Source: Chelatococcus sp.
GTDB lineage: Bacteria; Pseudomonadota; Alphaproteobacteria; Rhizobiales; Beijerinckiaceae
Assembly (NCBI GenBank): GCA_003248805.1
Contig: QFQY01000044.1
Location: 1 to 39,751, forward strand
Direction: 5' to 3'
Length of the DNA stretch: 39,751 nucleotides
Numbering within the stretch: the first letter of the stretch is position 1; each line of letters starts with the position of its first letter. Position numbers and translations under genes: made by a program. Shown here in pieces: positions 1-6,494 of this stretch. The notes under the pieces are model-generated. The model was not told the DNA's origin. It made no database searches and worked only from the letters and a program-made list of their open reading frames with translations.

Positions 1-190
1 ACTGTCGGAAATACATGTCTTCCGAAACAAGCACATGCTTCGCGTCCGCGAGATTGGCGGCGTCGAGAGCATGGGGTCCAAAGGATTGATAGATCAACGC
101 GGCAAGCTCGGAAGGTTCGCCAGGGATGCTGACAGGACGAACCTCGCAAGCCGGCTCGATGCGGGAGATCTGCTCTTCGATGTGACGGAG
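1..190 (-). pseudogene. Truncated minus-strand gene of unknown function, cut by IS remnant
   Basis: One minus-strand frame is open for all 63 codons from the IS junction at about 190 to the left window edge, with no start codon at its upstream end. The translation is protein-like (it includes LIYQSFGPHALDAANLAD and VLVSEDMYFRQ). I do not recognise the family with certainty. The short VLVSED..FR pattern resembles the last strand of some PIN-type nuclease domains, but this is a weak hint. The 5' end of the gene is missing because IS3 sequence starts at that point, so this is a broken gene whose 3' part continues outside the window. Confidence 0.4.
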
Positions 191-352
191 GTCAGCTACT
201 ACCGCTGACGCCGTGAGTTTGGCGGGCTGAAGACGGATCAGGTGAAGCGGATGAAGGAGCTCGAGGCCGAGAACGCCCGGCTCCGCCGCGCCGTCGCGGA
301 CCTGACACTCGACAAGCTGATCCTGAAGGAGGCGGCTTCGGGAAACTACTGA
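191..352 (+). pseudogene. IS3-family transposase orfA fragment with internal stop
   Basis: This is the C-terminal part of the orfA protein: SYYR, then FGGLKTDQVKRMKELEAEN, then LTLDKLILKEAASGNY and a stop at 350-352. That is the usual leucine-zipper-like coiled coil that ends IS3 orfA proteins. The N-terminal helix-turn-helix half is missing. In addition, the codon expected to be Trp in the YYRWRREFGG motif is TGA at 206-208, so the fragment is also interrupted by a nonsense mutation. The end overlaps the open frame of orfB (CTG AGC CCC from 349), which is the normal place for programmed -1 frameshifting between orfA and orfB in this family. Confidence 0.75.
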
Positions 353-402
353 GCCCCGCGCGTCGCCGCGCCTGCATCGACCATGTCCGGCTCGCTCTGA
401 AG

Positions 403-1254
403 GTGTCGGAGCGGCGGGTCTGCCGTGTGCTCGGGCAGCATCGCTCGACACAACGTCGGATTCCGCACGGACGCGACGATGAGGAAAAGCTCATCGCCGA
501 TATCGTCGAGCTGGTCCGCCAATACGGCCGCTACGGCTATCGCAAGATCGCCGAGTTGTTGCGTTCGACGGCAGGCTGGGTCGTCAACGACAAGCGGGTT
601 GAGCGAATCTGGCGACGCGAGGGGCTAAAGGTTCCGGCCCGGCAACCCAAACGAAGCCGGCTCTGGCTGGGAGACGGATCCTGCATCCGCCTGCGCGCCG
701 AGCGGCCCAATCACGTCTGGTCCTACGACTTCGTCGAGGATCGTACCCATGACGGGAGAAAGTATCGCATGCTCAACATCATCGACGAGTTTACCCATGA
801 ATGCTTGGCCATCCGTATCGACCGAAGGCTGAAGGCGATCGACGTCATCGACGTGCTCTCGGACCTGTTCATCCTGCGCGGTCTGCCAGAGCATATTCGT
901 TCAGACAACGGTCCCGAGTTCGTCGCCAAAGCCGTGCAGGATTGGATCAGCGCGGTCGGTGCCAAGACCGCCTACATCGCGCCCGGCAGTCCCTGGGAGA
1001 ACGGCTTCATCGAGTCGTTCAATGCCCGGTTGCGCGACGAACTCCTCGACGGCGAGATCTTCTACACCCTCGCGGAGGCGAAGATCATCGTCGAAAGCTG
1101 GCGGCGCCACTTCAACACGGTGCGCCCGCACGGCTCACTCGGATACAAGCCTCCCGCCCCGGAGGTCTTCGTCTCCGCCATGGCCGCACGGGCGGCTGCG
1201 CAACCCGGATCAGCTACGCCGCCCGCGCTGGCGTCGAGGCCAACCGTCCACTAA
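403..1254 (+). CDS. IS3-family transposase orfB (DDE integrase core)
   Basis: This is a 283-residue DDE transposase subunit. An N-terminal HTH_21-like segment (about 25-75, with YGRYGYRKIAELL) is followed by an rve integrase core. The catalytic triad is visible: D109 (VWSYDFVED), D168 (RSDNGPEF) and E204 (ENGFIESFN), giving the DD(35)E spacing expected of IS3. The C-terminal HFNTVRPHGSLGY motif is also present. I give the GTG at 403 as the first usable start. In an intact element the product is normally an orfA-orfB fusion made by -1 frameshift, and the orfB frame is in fact open back to about 349. Since orfA is broken, expression of a functional transposase is doubtful. Confidence 0.85.
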   Translation: MSERRVCRVLGQHRSTQRRIPHGRDDEEKLIADIVELVRQYGRYGYRKIAELLRSTAGWVVNDKRVERIWRREGLKVPARQPKRSRLWLGDGSCIRLRAERPNHVWSYDFVEDRTHDGRKYRMLNIIDEFTHECLAIRIDRRLKAIDVIDVLSDLFILRGLPEHIRSDNGPEFVAKAVQDWISAVGAKTAYIAPGSPWENGFIESFNARLRDELLDGEIFYTLAEAKIIVESWRRHFNTVRPHGSLGYKPPAPEVFVSAMAARAAAQPGSATPPALASRPTVH

Positions 1255-1373
1255 CAATAACATTGGACCTCTCGGCGGGGGCGGATCAACCCTCGTCGCG
1301 CCCATGCCTGAACAAGACAAAATCAGCGGCAAGCCCGACGACGAGGAAATGTTCTGGCGCAACATTGGTATAT

Positions 1374-2039
1374 TCATGAACTAGGCCATGAGGCGAGCGC
1401 CCGGTGCATCTGATTGTCGCTGTAGGGCTTCGACAGGAACGTGACGTTCTCAGGCAGGTCGCCCATCTTCGGCTTGATATGGCCCGAGACCACGATGATC
1501 AGGATCGGCGGCCACCGGTCGCGGACCGCGCGAGCGAGTTTCATCCCGTCCATGGACCCGGTCATCTGCAGGTCCGTGACGACCACGCGTATGTCGTCCC
1601 GGCCTTCCAGGACGGCGATGGCCTCGTCGGTGTTTCGCGCTTCCAGAACCTCGAAACCAGCGTCCTCTATGGCGCTGACGCCCTGTATCATGAGGATCGG
1701 TTCGTCCTCGGCGACCAACGCGATTGGCATTGACATGGAACTACTCCGCTCGCGCACCTCGACCGACAGCGTCGCGATCTCGGGCGTCGTGCTTTCGAAC
1801 TCGGACGGATCGGTCTGCTGCGACAGATCCAAGGAAGCCTTATAGATCCGGCGCCCCGCCTCGTCCGCGACCTCGACGCCGAAATGGGTGTCTCGGTCCA
1901 ATGGCATCCCATCCCGTTCCATTTCGGCGAGCGCTTTCTGGGCGTCTTCCCGAGCTGCCTTGTCGTGAGGGAAATGGATCGGATCGCCAAGTTCGTCCGG
2001 GCCTTCGCCAGCGTCCACTCGTACGTTAAAAATCGGCAT
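1374..2039 (-). CDS. DUF6894 domain-response regulator receiver fusion protein
   Basis: The protein has 221 residues from the chosen ATG (reading MPIFNVRVDAGEG). Residues 1-75 resemble the small DUF6894 domain common in Hyphomicrobiales (MPxFxVxxDG start, then an acidic/Ala-rich helix). Residues about 103-221 form a CheY-like receiver: acidic pocket VAEDEP, phospho-acceptor D156 (VVVTDLQM), switch region VVSGH and the conserved Lys in FLSKPY. There is no output domain, so it is either a single-domain phospho-relay partner or uses the DUF6894 part as output. An ATG 27 bases upstream would add nine residues, but it lies at the predicted transcription start of the EcfG-type promoter, so I prefer 2039. 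DUF6894 is usually a stand-alone protein, so the fusion is unusual. Confidence 0.8.
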   Translation of the reverse strand: MPIFNVRVDAGEGPDELGDPIHFPHDKAAREDAQKALAEMERDGMPLDRDTHFGVEVADEAGRRIYKASLDLSQQTDPSEFESTTPEIATLSVEVRERSSSMSMPIALVAEDEPILMIQGVSAIEDAGFEVLEARNTDEAIAVLEGRDDIRVVVTDLQMTGSMDGMKLARAVRDRWPPILIIVVSGHIKPKMGDLPENVTFLSKPYSDNQMHRALASWPSS

Positions 2040-2073
2040 GTTCTTCTTGGACCCGTGGTCCCCCATTGCACCG

Positions 2074-2098
2074 AACGGGCGGGCTTTCCCTGTGTTCC
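2074..2098 (-). promoter_or_regulatory. EcfG-type general stress promoter for DUF6894-receiver gene
   Basis: On the minus strand GGAAC (2098-2094) is followed after 16 bases by CGTT (2077-2074). This matches the alphaproteobacterial EcfG sigma-factor consensus GGAAC-N16/17-CGTT. Transcription would begin about 30 bases before the chosen start codon at 2039. The match is by eye. Confidence 0.7.
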
Positions 2099-2171
2099 AC
2101 CCGTGGCCAGGATCTCGCCGATGAATAATGCATGCTCGTCAAACCGCACGGATCATTTTCCAACGGTCAAC

Positions 2172-2198
2172 GAAAACGGCCCCGGAATTACCGGGGCC
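2172..2198 (-). terminator. Rho-independent terminator after YflT-like gene
   Basis: A perfect 8-base stem GGCCCCGG / CCGGGGCC (2178-2185 and 2191-2198) with a 5-base loop is followed on the minus strand by GTTTTCG. It lies 25 bases beyond the stop of the minus-strand gene ending at 2223. Confidence 0.8.
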
Positions 2199-2222
2199 AT
2201 CCATCATACGCGGGCGGTTCGA

Positions 2223-2789
2223 TCAGATAACCGCTGGCGGCACACGCCCAGCCGCCGTGGCGTCGCGGACATACGGATCGGCGTTCTCATCGAAACGCGA
2301 CCAGCCTCCAGCGCGGTAGTCGGCCTCACGGGTCGAGCGGTCGATCGGCGTGGCGCCATCGAGGATCGCCTGGACGGTGGCCTCGTGCTCCGGCTTGGTC
2401 CGGACGGAAACCACGGAGCCGCCGCGGCGAACCGTCTCGGCGTAATAGTTGGCCTCGTCCTCGTCGTGACCTTCCTTGACGAAGGAGCCGACCAGCCCGC
2501 CGGCGGCTGCGCCCGCAACTGCGCCCGCCGCGGTGGACGCGAGCCAGCCGGCGGCGACAACAGGACCAACGCCGGGGATCGCGAGAAGTCCGAGACCGGT
2601 CAGCAGGCCAGCGGCGCCGCCAACGCCCGCGCCGATGCCGGCGCCTTCTGCGGCATTGGTCTCGCCGGTCTCGCCGTCTCGTCCGACGATGCTGATGTCG
2701 CTGCTCGAAACGCCGGCTGCCTCCAGTTGCTCGACAACCGAGCGGGCCGTGGCGTTGCTATCGTAGGATCGGGTCAAGGTGCGGGTCAT
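2223..2789 (-). CDS. YflT/GSP17M-like general stress protein with glycine-zipper region
   Basis: The product has 188 residues. The N-terminal ~45 residues (RSYDSNATARSVVEQLEAAG, SDISIVGRD) match the general stress protein 17M / YflT domain, in which a short alpha/beta unit senses or binds an unknown ligand. Residues about 52-110 are a Gly/Ala-rich, hydrophobic glycine-zipper stretch (GAGIGAGVGGAAG and similar), probably inserted in or lying on a membrane. A second alpha/beta unit follows (ETVRRGGSVVSVRTKP). The C-terminus is polar. I start at the ATG preceded by GGAGAACGAC. It lies 36 bases after the PepSY-like gene on the same strand and probably shares its EcfG-type promoter, which fits a general stress role. 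The biochemical activity is unknown. Confidence 0.75.
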   Translation of the reverse strand: MTRTLTRSYDSNATARSVVEQLEAAGVSSSDISIVGRDGETGETNAAEGAGIGAGVGGAAGLLTGLGLLAIPGVGPVVAAGWLASTAAGAVAGAAAGGLVGSFVKEGHDEDEANYYAETVRRGGSVVSVRTKPEHEATVQAILDGATPIDRSTREADYRAGGWSRFDENADPYVRDATAAGRVPPAVI

Positions 2790-2825
2790 GTCGTTCTCCA
2801 AAGTTCGGGGTGCGAGCGGCACGGA

Positions 2826-3125
2826 TCAGTTGCGGGTGATGTTGCCGCGATAGTCGACGGAAACATTGACCTGCGCGCCGGAATGAGTGGCGGTGCCCTT
2901 CCAGACGCCGTTGTCGTCCTTCTTGAGGGCGCCAACGTTGGAATAACCGTTGGACTCAAGGCGGCTTTTGGCCTGGCTCTCGGTGAAGCTGTTGGCACCC
3001 GGCAGGGGGGCGTTCTTGTCGGCGTCGGCCTTTGGCGCCGGGATGGGCGAAGTCGTTGACGTCTGGGCCATGGCGGCGAAGGACGTCGCGGAGGCGATCA
3101 ACGTGGCGATGAGCAGCTTCTTCAT
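2826..3125 (-). CDS. Secreted PepSY-like small protein
   Basis: This is a 99-residue protein with a clear Sec signal peptide (MKK, hydrophobic core, cleavage expected after SFAAMA at about residue 20). The mature part is polar up to about 45, then forms one PepSY-like unit (FTESQAKSRLESNGYSNVGALKKDDNGVWKGTA, ending in a beta hairpin with VSVDYRGNI). PepSY-type domains are small periplasmic folds, often thought to inhibit proteases or to bind partners. The partner here is unknown. The start was chosen because of the signal peptide and a GGAG element just upstream, although the frame stays open to 3332. It is the first gene of a two-gene stress operon with the YflT-like gene, read from a divergent EcfG-type promoter. 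Confidence 0.8.
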   Translation of the reverse strand: MKKLLIATLIASATSFAAMAQTSTTSPIPAPKADADKNAPLPGANSFTESQAKSRLESNGYSNVGALKKDDNGVWKGTATHSGAQVNVSVDYRGNITRN

Positions 3126-3173
3126 GATGGTCTCCATCAGGCAGGTGGCGGCGTTCGCCGCGATGCAAAACCA

Positions 3174-3199
3174 AACGGCAGCTCGCCCAAGAAAGTTCC
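3174..3199 (-). promoter_or_regulatory. EcfG-type promoter for PepSY-like/YflT-like operon
   Basis: On the minus strand GGAAC (3199-3195) is followed after 17 bases by CGTT (3177-3174), 48 bases before the start codon at 3125. It is back to back with a second EcfG-type promoter on the plus strand. Confidence 0.7.
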
Positions 3200-3222
3200 A
3201 CCGCCAAGATCTCAAAGGGGAA

Positions 3223-3247
3223 GGAACACGGGGCCTGGGCTTACGTT
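3223..3247 (+). promoter_or_regulatory. EcfG-type promoter for YciF-like gene
   Basis: GGAAC (3223-3227), a 16-base spacer and CGTT (3244-3247) lie 35 bases before the ATG at 3283. Together with the minus-strand copy at 3174-3199, this makes a divergent pair within 75 bases. Confidence 0.75.
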
Positions 3248-3282
3248 TGGATCCACCACCCACCCATCGCCGGAGGACCTCC

Positions 3283-3786
3283 ATGGCCACGACCCCGAAG
3301 CCGCTCGACGACCTGTTCCACGACATGCTCAAGGACGTCTATTACGCCGAGAAGCAGATCCTGAAGACCCTGCCCAAGATGGCGAAGGCGGCGCGGTCCG
3401 CCGAGCTCAAGAAGGCCTTCGAAACACATCGCGAGGAAACCGAAGGCCATGTCGAGCGTCTCGCGGAGGTGTTCGAACTGATCGGCAAGGCCCCGCGCGG
3501 CAAGACCTGCGACGCGATCCTCGGGATCATCGAGGAAGGCAAGGCGGTCATCGAGGATTACGGCGACAGCCTCGCGATCGACGCAGGCCTGGTGGCCTCG
3601 GCCCAGGCCGTCGAGCACTATGAGATGGCCCGCTACGGCACCCTCAAGGCGTGGGCCCGGCAGCTCGGCCACAAGGAGGCGGTCAAGCTGCTCGACGCGA
3701 CGCTCGCCGAGGAGACCAAGACCGACAAGGCGCTGACCCAGCTCGGCGGCCCCGCCAACGCGGCTGCCGTCGCCAAGGCGGCCTGA
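3283..3786 (+). CDS. YciF/YciE-type ferritin-like stress protein (DUF892)
   Basis: This 167-residue protein is a DUF892 member: a four-helix ferritin-like bundle, a common length for the family. The N-terminal motif LDDLFHDMLKDVYYAEKQILKTLPKM is typical (DL.. Y.AE.Q). Glu/His residues suited to a di-iron site recur in the helices: AEKQ in the first, HREETEGHVERL in the second, and VEHYEMARYGTL and AEETKTDKAL in the later ones. Members are induced by stress in many bacteria, but their enzymatic role is not settled. The start has a good ribosome site (GGAGG) six bases upstream. The frame is open to 2950, but that extension runs through the promoter region and is rejected. An EcfG-type promoter is directly upstream and a terminator hairpin is downstream. 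Confidence 0.9.
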   Translation: MATTPKPLDDLFHDMLKDVYYAEKQILKTLPKMAKAARSAELKKAFETHREETEGHVERLAEVFELIGKAPRGKTCDAILGIIEEGKAVIEDYGDSLAIDAGLVASAQAVEHYEMARYGTLKAWARQLGHKEAVKLLDATLAEETKTDKALTQLGGPANAAAVAKAA

Positions 3787-3803
3787 AGCTCATCCCCTTC
3801 CCA

Positions 3804-3836
3804 GCCCCGGCGGCGCTGCCGCCAGGGCTTTCCTTT
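3804..3836 (+). terminator. Probable terminator after YciF-like gene
   Basis: A GC-rich stem GCCC.GGCGGC / GCCGCC.GGGC with one mismatch (3804-3814 and 3818-3828) and a 3-base loop is followed by TTTCCTTT. It lies 18 bases after the stop at 3786. Confidence 0.6.
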
Positions 3837-3853
3837 GCCAGTACGAGCGCGCC

Positions 3854-5095
3854 ATGTTCGATTCCGAAACCACCGTCCAGCGCGACCTACGCGGTGGTTG
3901 CCCGCCATGGCTCTCCGGCTTCAAGCGCCCCGTCAGAGCACCGCTCGACCACGATCTGTCATGCGACATTCTCGTCGTGGGCGCGGGGATCACCGGAGCG
4001 CTGATGGCGCAACATTTGACTGCGCTCGGGCGTCAGGTCTGCGTGATCGATCGTGAGCGCGCCGGTTTCGGCAGCACCGCCGCCAGCACCGCCATGCTGC
4101 AATGGGAGATCGATTGTCCCCTCAGTGAGCTAACCGGCTTCTACGGCTTCGAGCGGGCCGCAAACGTCTATCGCAGAAGCCTCCAGGCCGTTGCGGGCTT
4201 GAGGGGTTTGGTCGACGATCTAGCCTTGCCCTGCACCTTCCGTCATCGGAGTTCGCTCTACATCGCGGCGGGAGACTTCGGAGCGCGACAATTGCTGGCC
4301 GAACACCAGCTTCGCGAAAAGGCGGGGCTTCCAGGCGTCTGTCTGGATTATCTCACGCTCCGGCGCGAATTCGATTTCGATCGCGAAGCCGCGATCGTTT
4401 CGCCAGGATCGGCGGATGCCGACCCTCTCCTCTTGGCCCATGCCTTGCTCGCTCAGGCCATCCAGCATGGCGCGAGCATGTTCGACGCGCAGGCCGTCAC
4501 ATACGACAACTTCGGCCACGGCCTGATCGTCGGCCTCGAAAACGGCCGGCAGATCGAGGCGAAGACCGTCATCCTCGCGACCGGATACGTGATGCCCGAG
4601 TTCCTGAACTCGGATCTGCACAGCACGGCGTCGAGCTGGGCGATCGCCACGCCGCCGCAAACTCCGGACGCGCTGTGGCGTGATGGCGTGCTGATCTGGG
4701 AGGCGTCGGACGATTACCTTTACGCCCGCACCACCGCGGACAACCGCATCGTCATCGGCGGCGAGGACGACGATGCCGTGACGGACCCCGACGATCGCGA
4801 CGCCCTGATGCCGGCGAAGGCAGAGATACTCAAGAAGAAGCTGTCGCTGCTGAGACCGAACGCGGTCGCCAAAGCCGAACTCATCTGGTCGGGTGCCTTC
4901 GGTGAAACCGACGATGGGCTCCCCTTGATCGGAAGAGCCCCGGGCATCCCCAACCTCTATGCCGCCTATGGATATGGCGGCAACGGCATCACCTTTAGTT
5001 TTCTCGCGTCGCGGGTGATCGCGAAACTGATCGCCGGCCAGCATGAGGATTGGTACGACGATCTCGCCCTCGACCGACCCAAGCCGAAAAGCTGA
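3854..5095 (+). CDS. FAD-dependent oxidoreductase, DadA/glycine-oxidase-like
   Basis: The 413-residue protein belongs to the DAO (D-amino acid oxidase-like) FAD family. The dinucleotide-binding motif is G43-A-G45-I-T-G48, followed by the acidic residue ending beta-2 (CVIDRE) and the GFGSTAAS segment that contacts the FAD pyrophosphate. A VILATGY motif occurs near 240. The C-terminal motif GLPLIGRAPGIPNLYAAYGYGGNGITFS is the typical second FAD contact of DAO enzymes. A substrate cannot be read from the sequence: D-amino acids, glycine or another secondary amine are all possible. It follows the YciF-like gene, but the terminator-like hairpin between them argues for its own promoter, which I could not identify. 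The set of stress genes around it suggests a role in the accessory stress island. Confidence 0.8.
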   Translation: MFDSETTVQRDLRGGCPPWLSGFKRPVRAPLDHDLSCDILVVGAGITGALMAQHLTALGRQVCVIDRERAGFGSTAASTAMLQWEIDCPLSELTGFYGFERAANVYRRSLQAVAGLRGLVDDLALPCTFRHRSSLYIAAGDFGARQLLAEHQLREKAGLPGVCLDYLTLRREFDFDREAAIVSPGSADADPLLLAHALLAQAIQHGASMFDAQAVTYDNFGHGLIVGLENGRQIEAKTVILATGYVMPEFLNSDLHSTASSWAIATPPQTPDALWRDGVLIWEASDDYLYARTTADNRIVIGGEDDDAVTDPDDRDALMPAKAEILKKKLSLLRPNAVAKAELIWSGAFGETDDGLPLIGRAPGIPNLYAAYGYGGNGITFSFLASRVIAKLIAGQHEDWYDDLALDRPKPKS

Positions 5096-5111
5096 TGGGC
5101 GATGGGGCACG

Positions 5112-5139
5112 AAAAATCGGACTGTCTTTCGACAGTCCG
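5112..5139 (-). terminator. Rho-independent terminator after csbD remnant
   Basis: A perfect 9-base stem CGGACTGTC / GACAGTCCG with a TTTC loop (5118-5139) is followed on the minus strand by ATTTTTCG. It would end transcripts of the minus-strand csbD-like gene, and it sits at the convergent junction with the FAD oxidoreductase. Confidence 0.8.
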
Positions 5140-5164
5140 CTCGATCCTTTCAGTCGCGGGGCCG

Positions 5165-5331
5165 TCAGGCCTTGTCGACGACCTTCTTCACGGCATCCTT
5201 GCCCTTGCCGAGCGCCTGCTGGACCTCGCCCTTGCGCTCCTGCGCTACCCCCTCTGCGTGAAGTCCCGGCTTGTCCATAGCCTTGCCCGCCGCCTGCTTG
5301 ACGTTGCCGGCGGCCTGACGGGATCGGTCAT
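5165..5331 (-). pseudogene. CsbD-family stress protein gene, apparently frameshifted
   Basis: The minus strand encodes a CsbD-like tail (RQAAGNVKQAAGKAMDKPG, then EGVAQERKGEVQQALGKGKD, ending KKVVDKA and TGA). CsbD proteins are small, helical and highly charged. They are strongly induced in general stress responses and have unknown biochemistry. The only well-placed start is the ATG at 5331-5329 with GGAGG five bases before it, but it is in another frame. One extra C in the CCC run near 5321 would join ATG ACC GAT CCC to the CsbD frame (MTDP-RQAAGN). The CsbD frame itself has no ATG before the mid-gene AMDKPG. So either a one-base deletion disabled the gene, a sequencing error is present, or a rare start codon is used. 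Confidence 0.6.
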
Positions 5332-5506
5332 GGAGGCCTCCAAGGATCAGGGGAAACGACCCCGAAATCCTCGGATGCAGCGCCTCACAGGCGAAATCTC
5401 AGCGATGACCGCGCCGCAGCGCCCTGCCGCGAAAGCGGCTTAGTCCTGTGGCGCACAGCGATCGAGTCGGCGATCAGAATAACCGGATGACAATAGTGCA
5501 CTTGAC

Positions 5507-6409
5507 ATGTTGATGAACGGGCCGCCCGGCTCGGGCAAGTCGATGCTGGCGAGCCGGTTGCCCTCGATCCTGCCGCCGCTGATGCCACGCGAGCTGCTCG
5601 AGGTCTCGATGGTGCTGTCGGTCGCGGGCCACCTCGCCGAGGGCGCCCTGACGGACCGGCGCCCCTTCCGGGCGCCGCATCACTCGGCCTCGATGGCCGC
5701 GCTCGTCGGCGGCGGATTGCAGGCGAAGCCGGGCGAGGTCTCGCTGGCGCATCACGGCGTGCTTTTTCTCGACGAGCTGCCGGAGTTCCAGGCGCAGGCG
5801 CTCGATGCGCTGCGCCAGCCGATGGAGACCGGCGAGGTGCTGATCTCGCGCGCCAACCACCGCGCGGTCTATCCGGCGCGTTTCCAGCTCGTCGCTGCGA
5901 TGAACCCGTGCCGCTGCGGCAAGGCGACGGAGCCGGGCTATGCCTGCAAGCGCCAGCCGAACGAGCGCTGCATGGCGCAGTATCAGGGCCGGATCTCCGG
6001 GCCGATGCTCGACCGCATCGACATCGCCATCGACGTGCCGGCGGTCACGGCCGCCGATCTCATCCTGCCCGCCTCGGGCGAAGGCTCGGCGGAGGTCGCC
6101 GCCCGGGTCGCGGCGGCGAGGCGCCTGCAATCGGCTCGCTTCGAGGCGCTGGGGCTGGAGCGGGTGACGACCAACGCCGCCTGCCCGGCGCCCGTCCTCG
6201 ACGAGATCGCCCGGCCGGACAGCGCGGGCCTCGCCCTGCTGCGCGACGCCGCCGAGGCGATGCGGCTGACGGCCCGCGCCTATCACCGCGTGCTGAAGGT
6301 CGCGCGCACGCTGGCAGACCTCGACGGCGAGGCGAAGGTGGGGCGGCTGCATCTGGCGGAAGCCCTGTCCTATCGCCTGCGCGGCGAGCAGGTCGCGCAG
6401 GCGGCCTGA
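5507..6409 (+). pseudogene. comM: comM/yifB Mg-chelatase-like AAA+ ATPase, 5'-truncated
   Basis: The 300 residues correspond to the C-terminal part of the YifB/ComM family, normally about 500 residues. The sequence begins right at Walker A (NGPPGSGKS). It continues with the Mg_chelatase core (FRAPHHSASMAALVGGG, Walker B GVLFLDELPEF, RANHRAVYPARFQLVAAMNPCRCG, QYQGRISGPMLDRIDI) and the C-terminal helical domain (RVLKVARTLADLDG). The whole N-terminal Lon-like/ChlI domain (about 200 residues) is missing, and the bases upstream of 5500 have no comM homology. ComM is a hexameric helicase that helps integrate DNA during natural transformation, and without the N-terminal domain it is probably inactive. 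The gene is therefore truncated by the island border. An ATG at 5507 keeps the frame open, but that is probably chance. Confidence 0.85.
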
Positions 6410-6494
6410 GGCTTAACGGAAGCTTGCGCGCATCCGGCGGATTTACCGCGCCGCCGACCGGCTTTTCGCAAGGCCCGGCTGGTAGAAGCGCGGC

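Larger units (their letters stand above)
191..1288 (+). mobile_element. IS3-family (IS407-like group) insertion sequence remnant, left end missing
   Basis: The segment carries the end of an IS3 orfA, an intact-looking orfB with a DDE integrase core, and a probable right terminal inverted repeat ending at about 1288 in GGGGGCGGATCA. No matching left repeat precedes orfA. Instead, orfA homology begins abruptly at about 191, within the YYRWR-type helix-turn-helix segment, so roughly the first third of orfA and the left terminus are deleted. The remnant should not be able to move by itself, although orfB could act in trans if it is expressed. Assignment to the IS407-like group rests on the orfB sequence style and the two-frame arrangement. 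Confidence 0.8.

Noticed and set aside
1304..1384. 26-codon plus-strand ORF just after the IS right end (MPEQDKISGKPDDEEMF...)
   Set aside because: It looks protein-like but is too short, has no ribosome site and overlaps the stop of the minus-strand fusion gene. It may be a leftover gene tail. Not supported enough to list.
5096..5506. Possible plus-strand 113-codon protein at 5102-5443
   Set aside because: It is the antisense of the csbD-like gene. The minus-strand CsbD motifs and the minus-strand terminator fit better.
5502..5507. Perfect TTGACA just before the comM fragment
   Set aside because: No -10 box at the right distance. The 17-base position falls inside the ATPase coding sequence (GC-rich).
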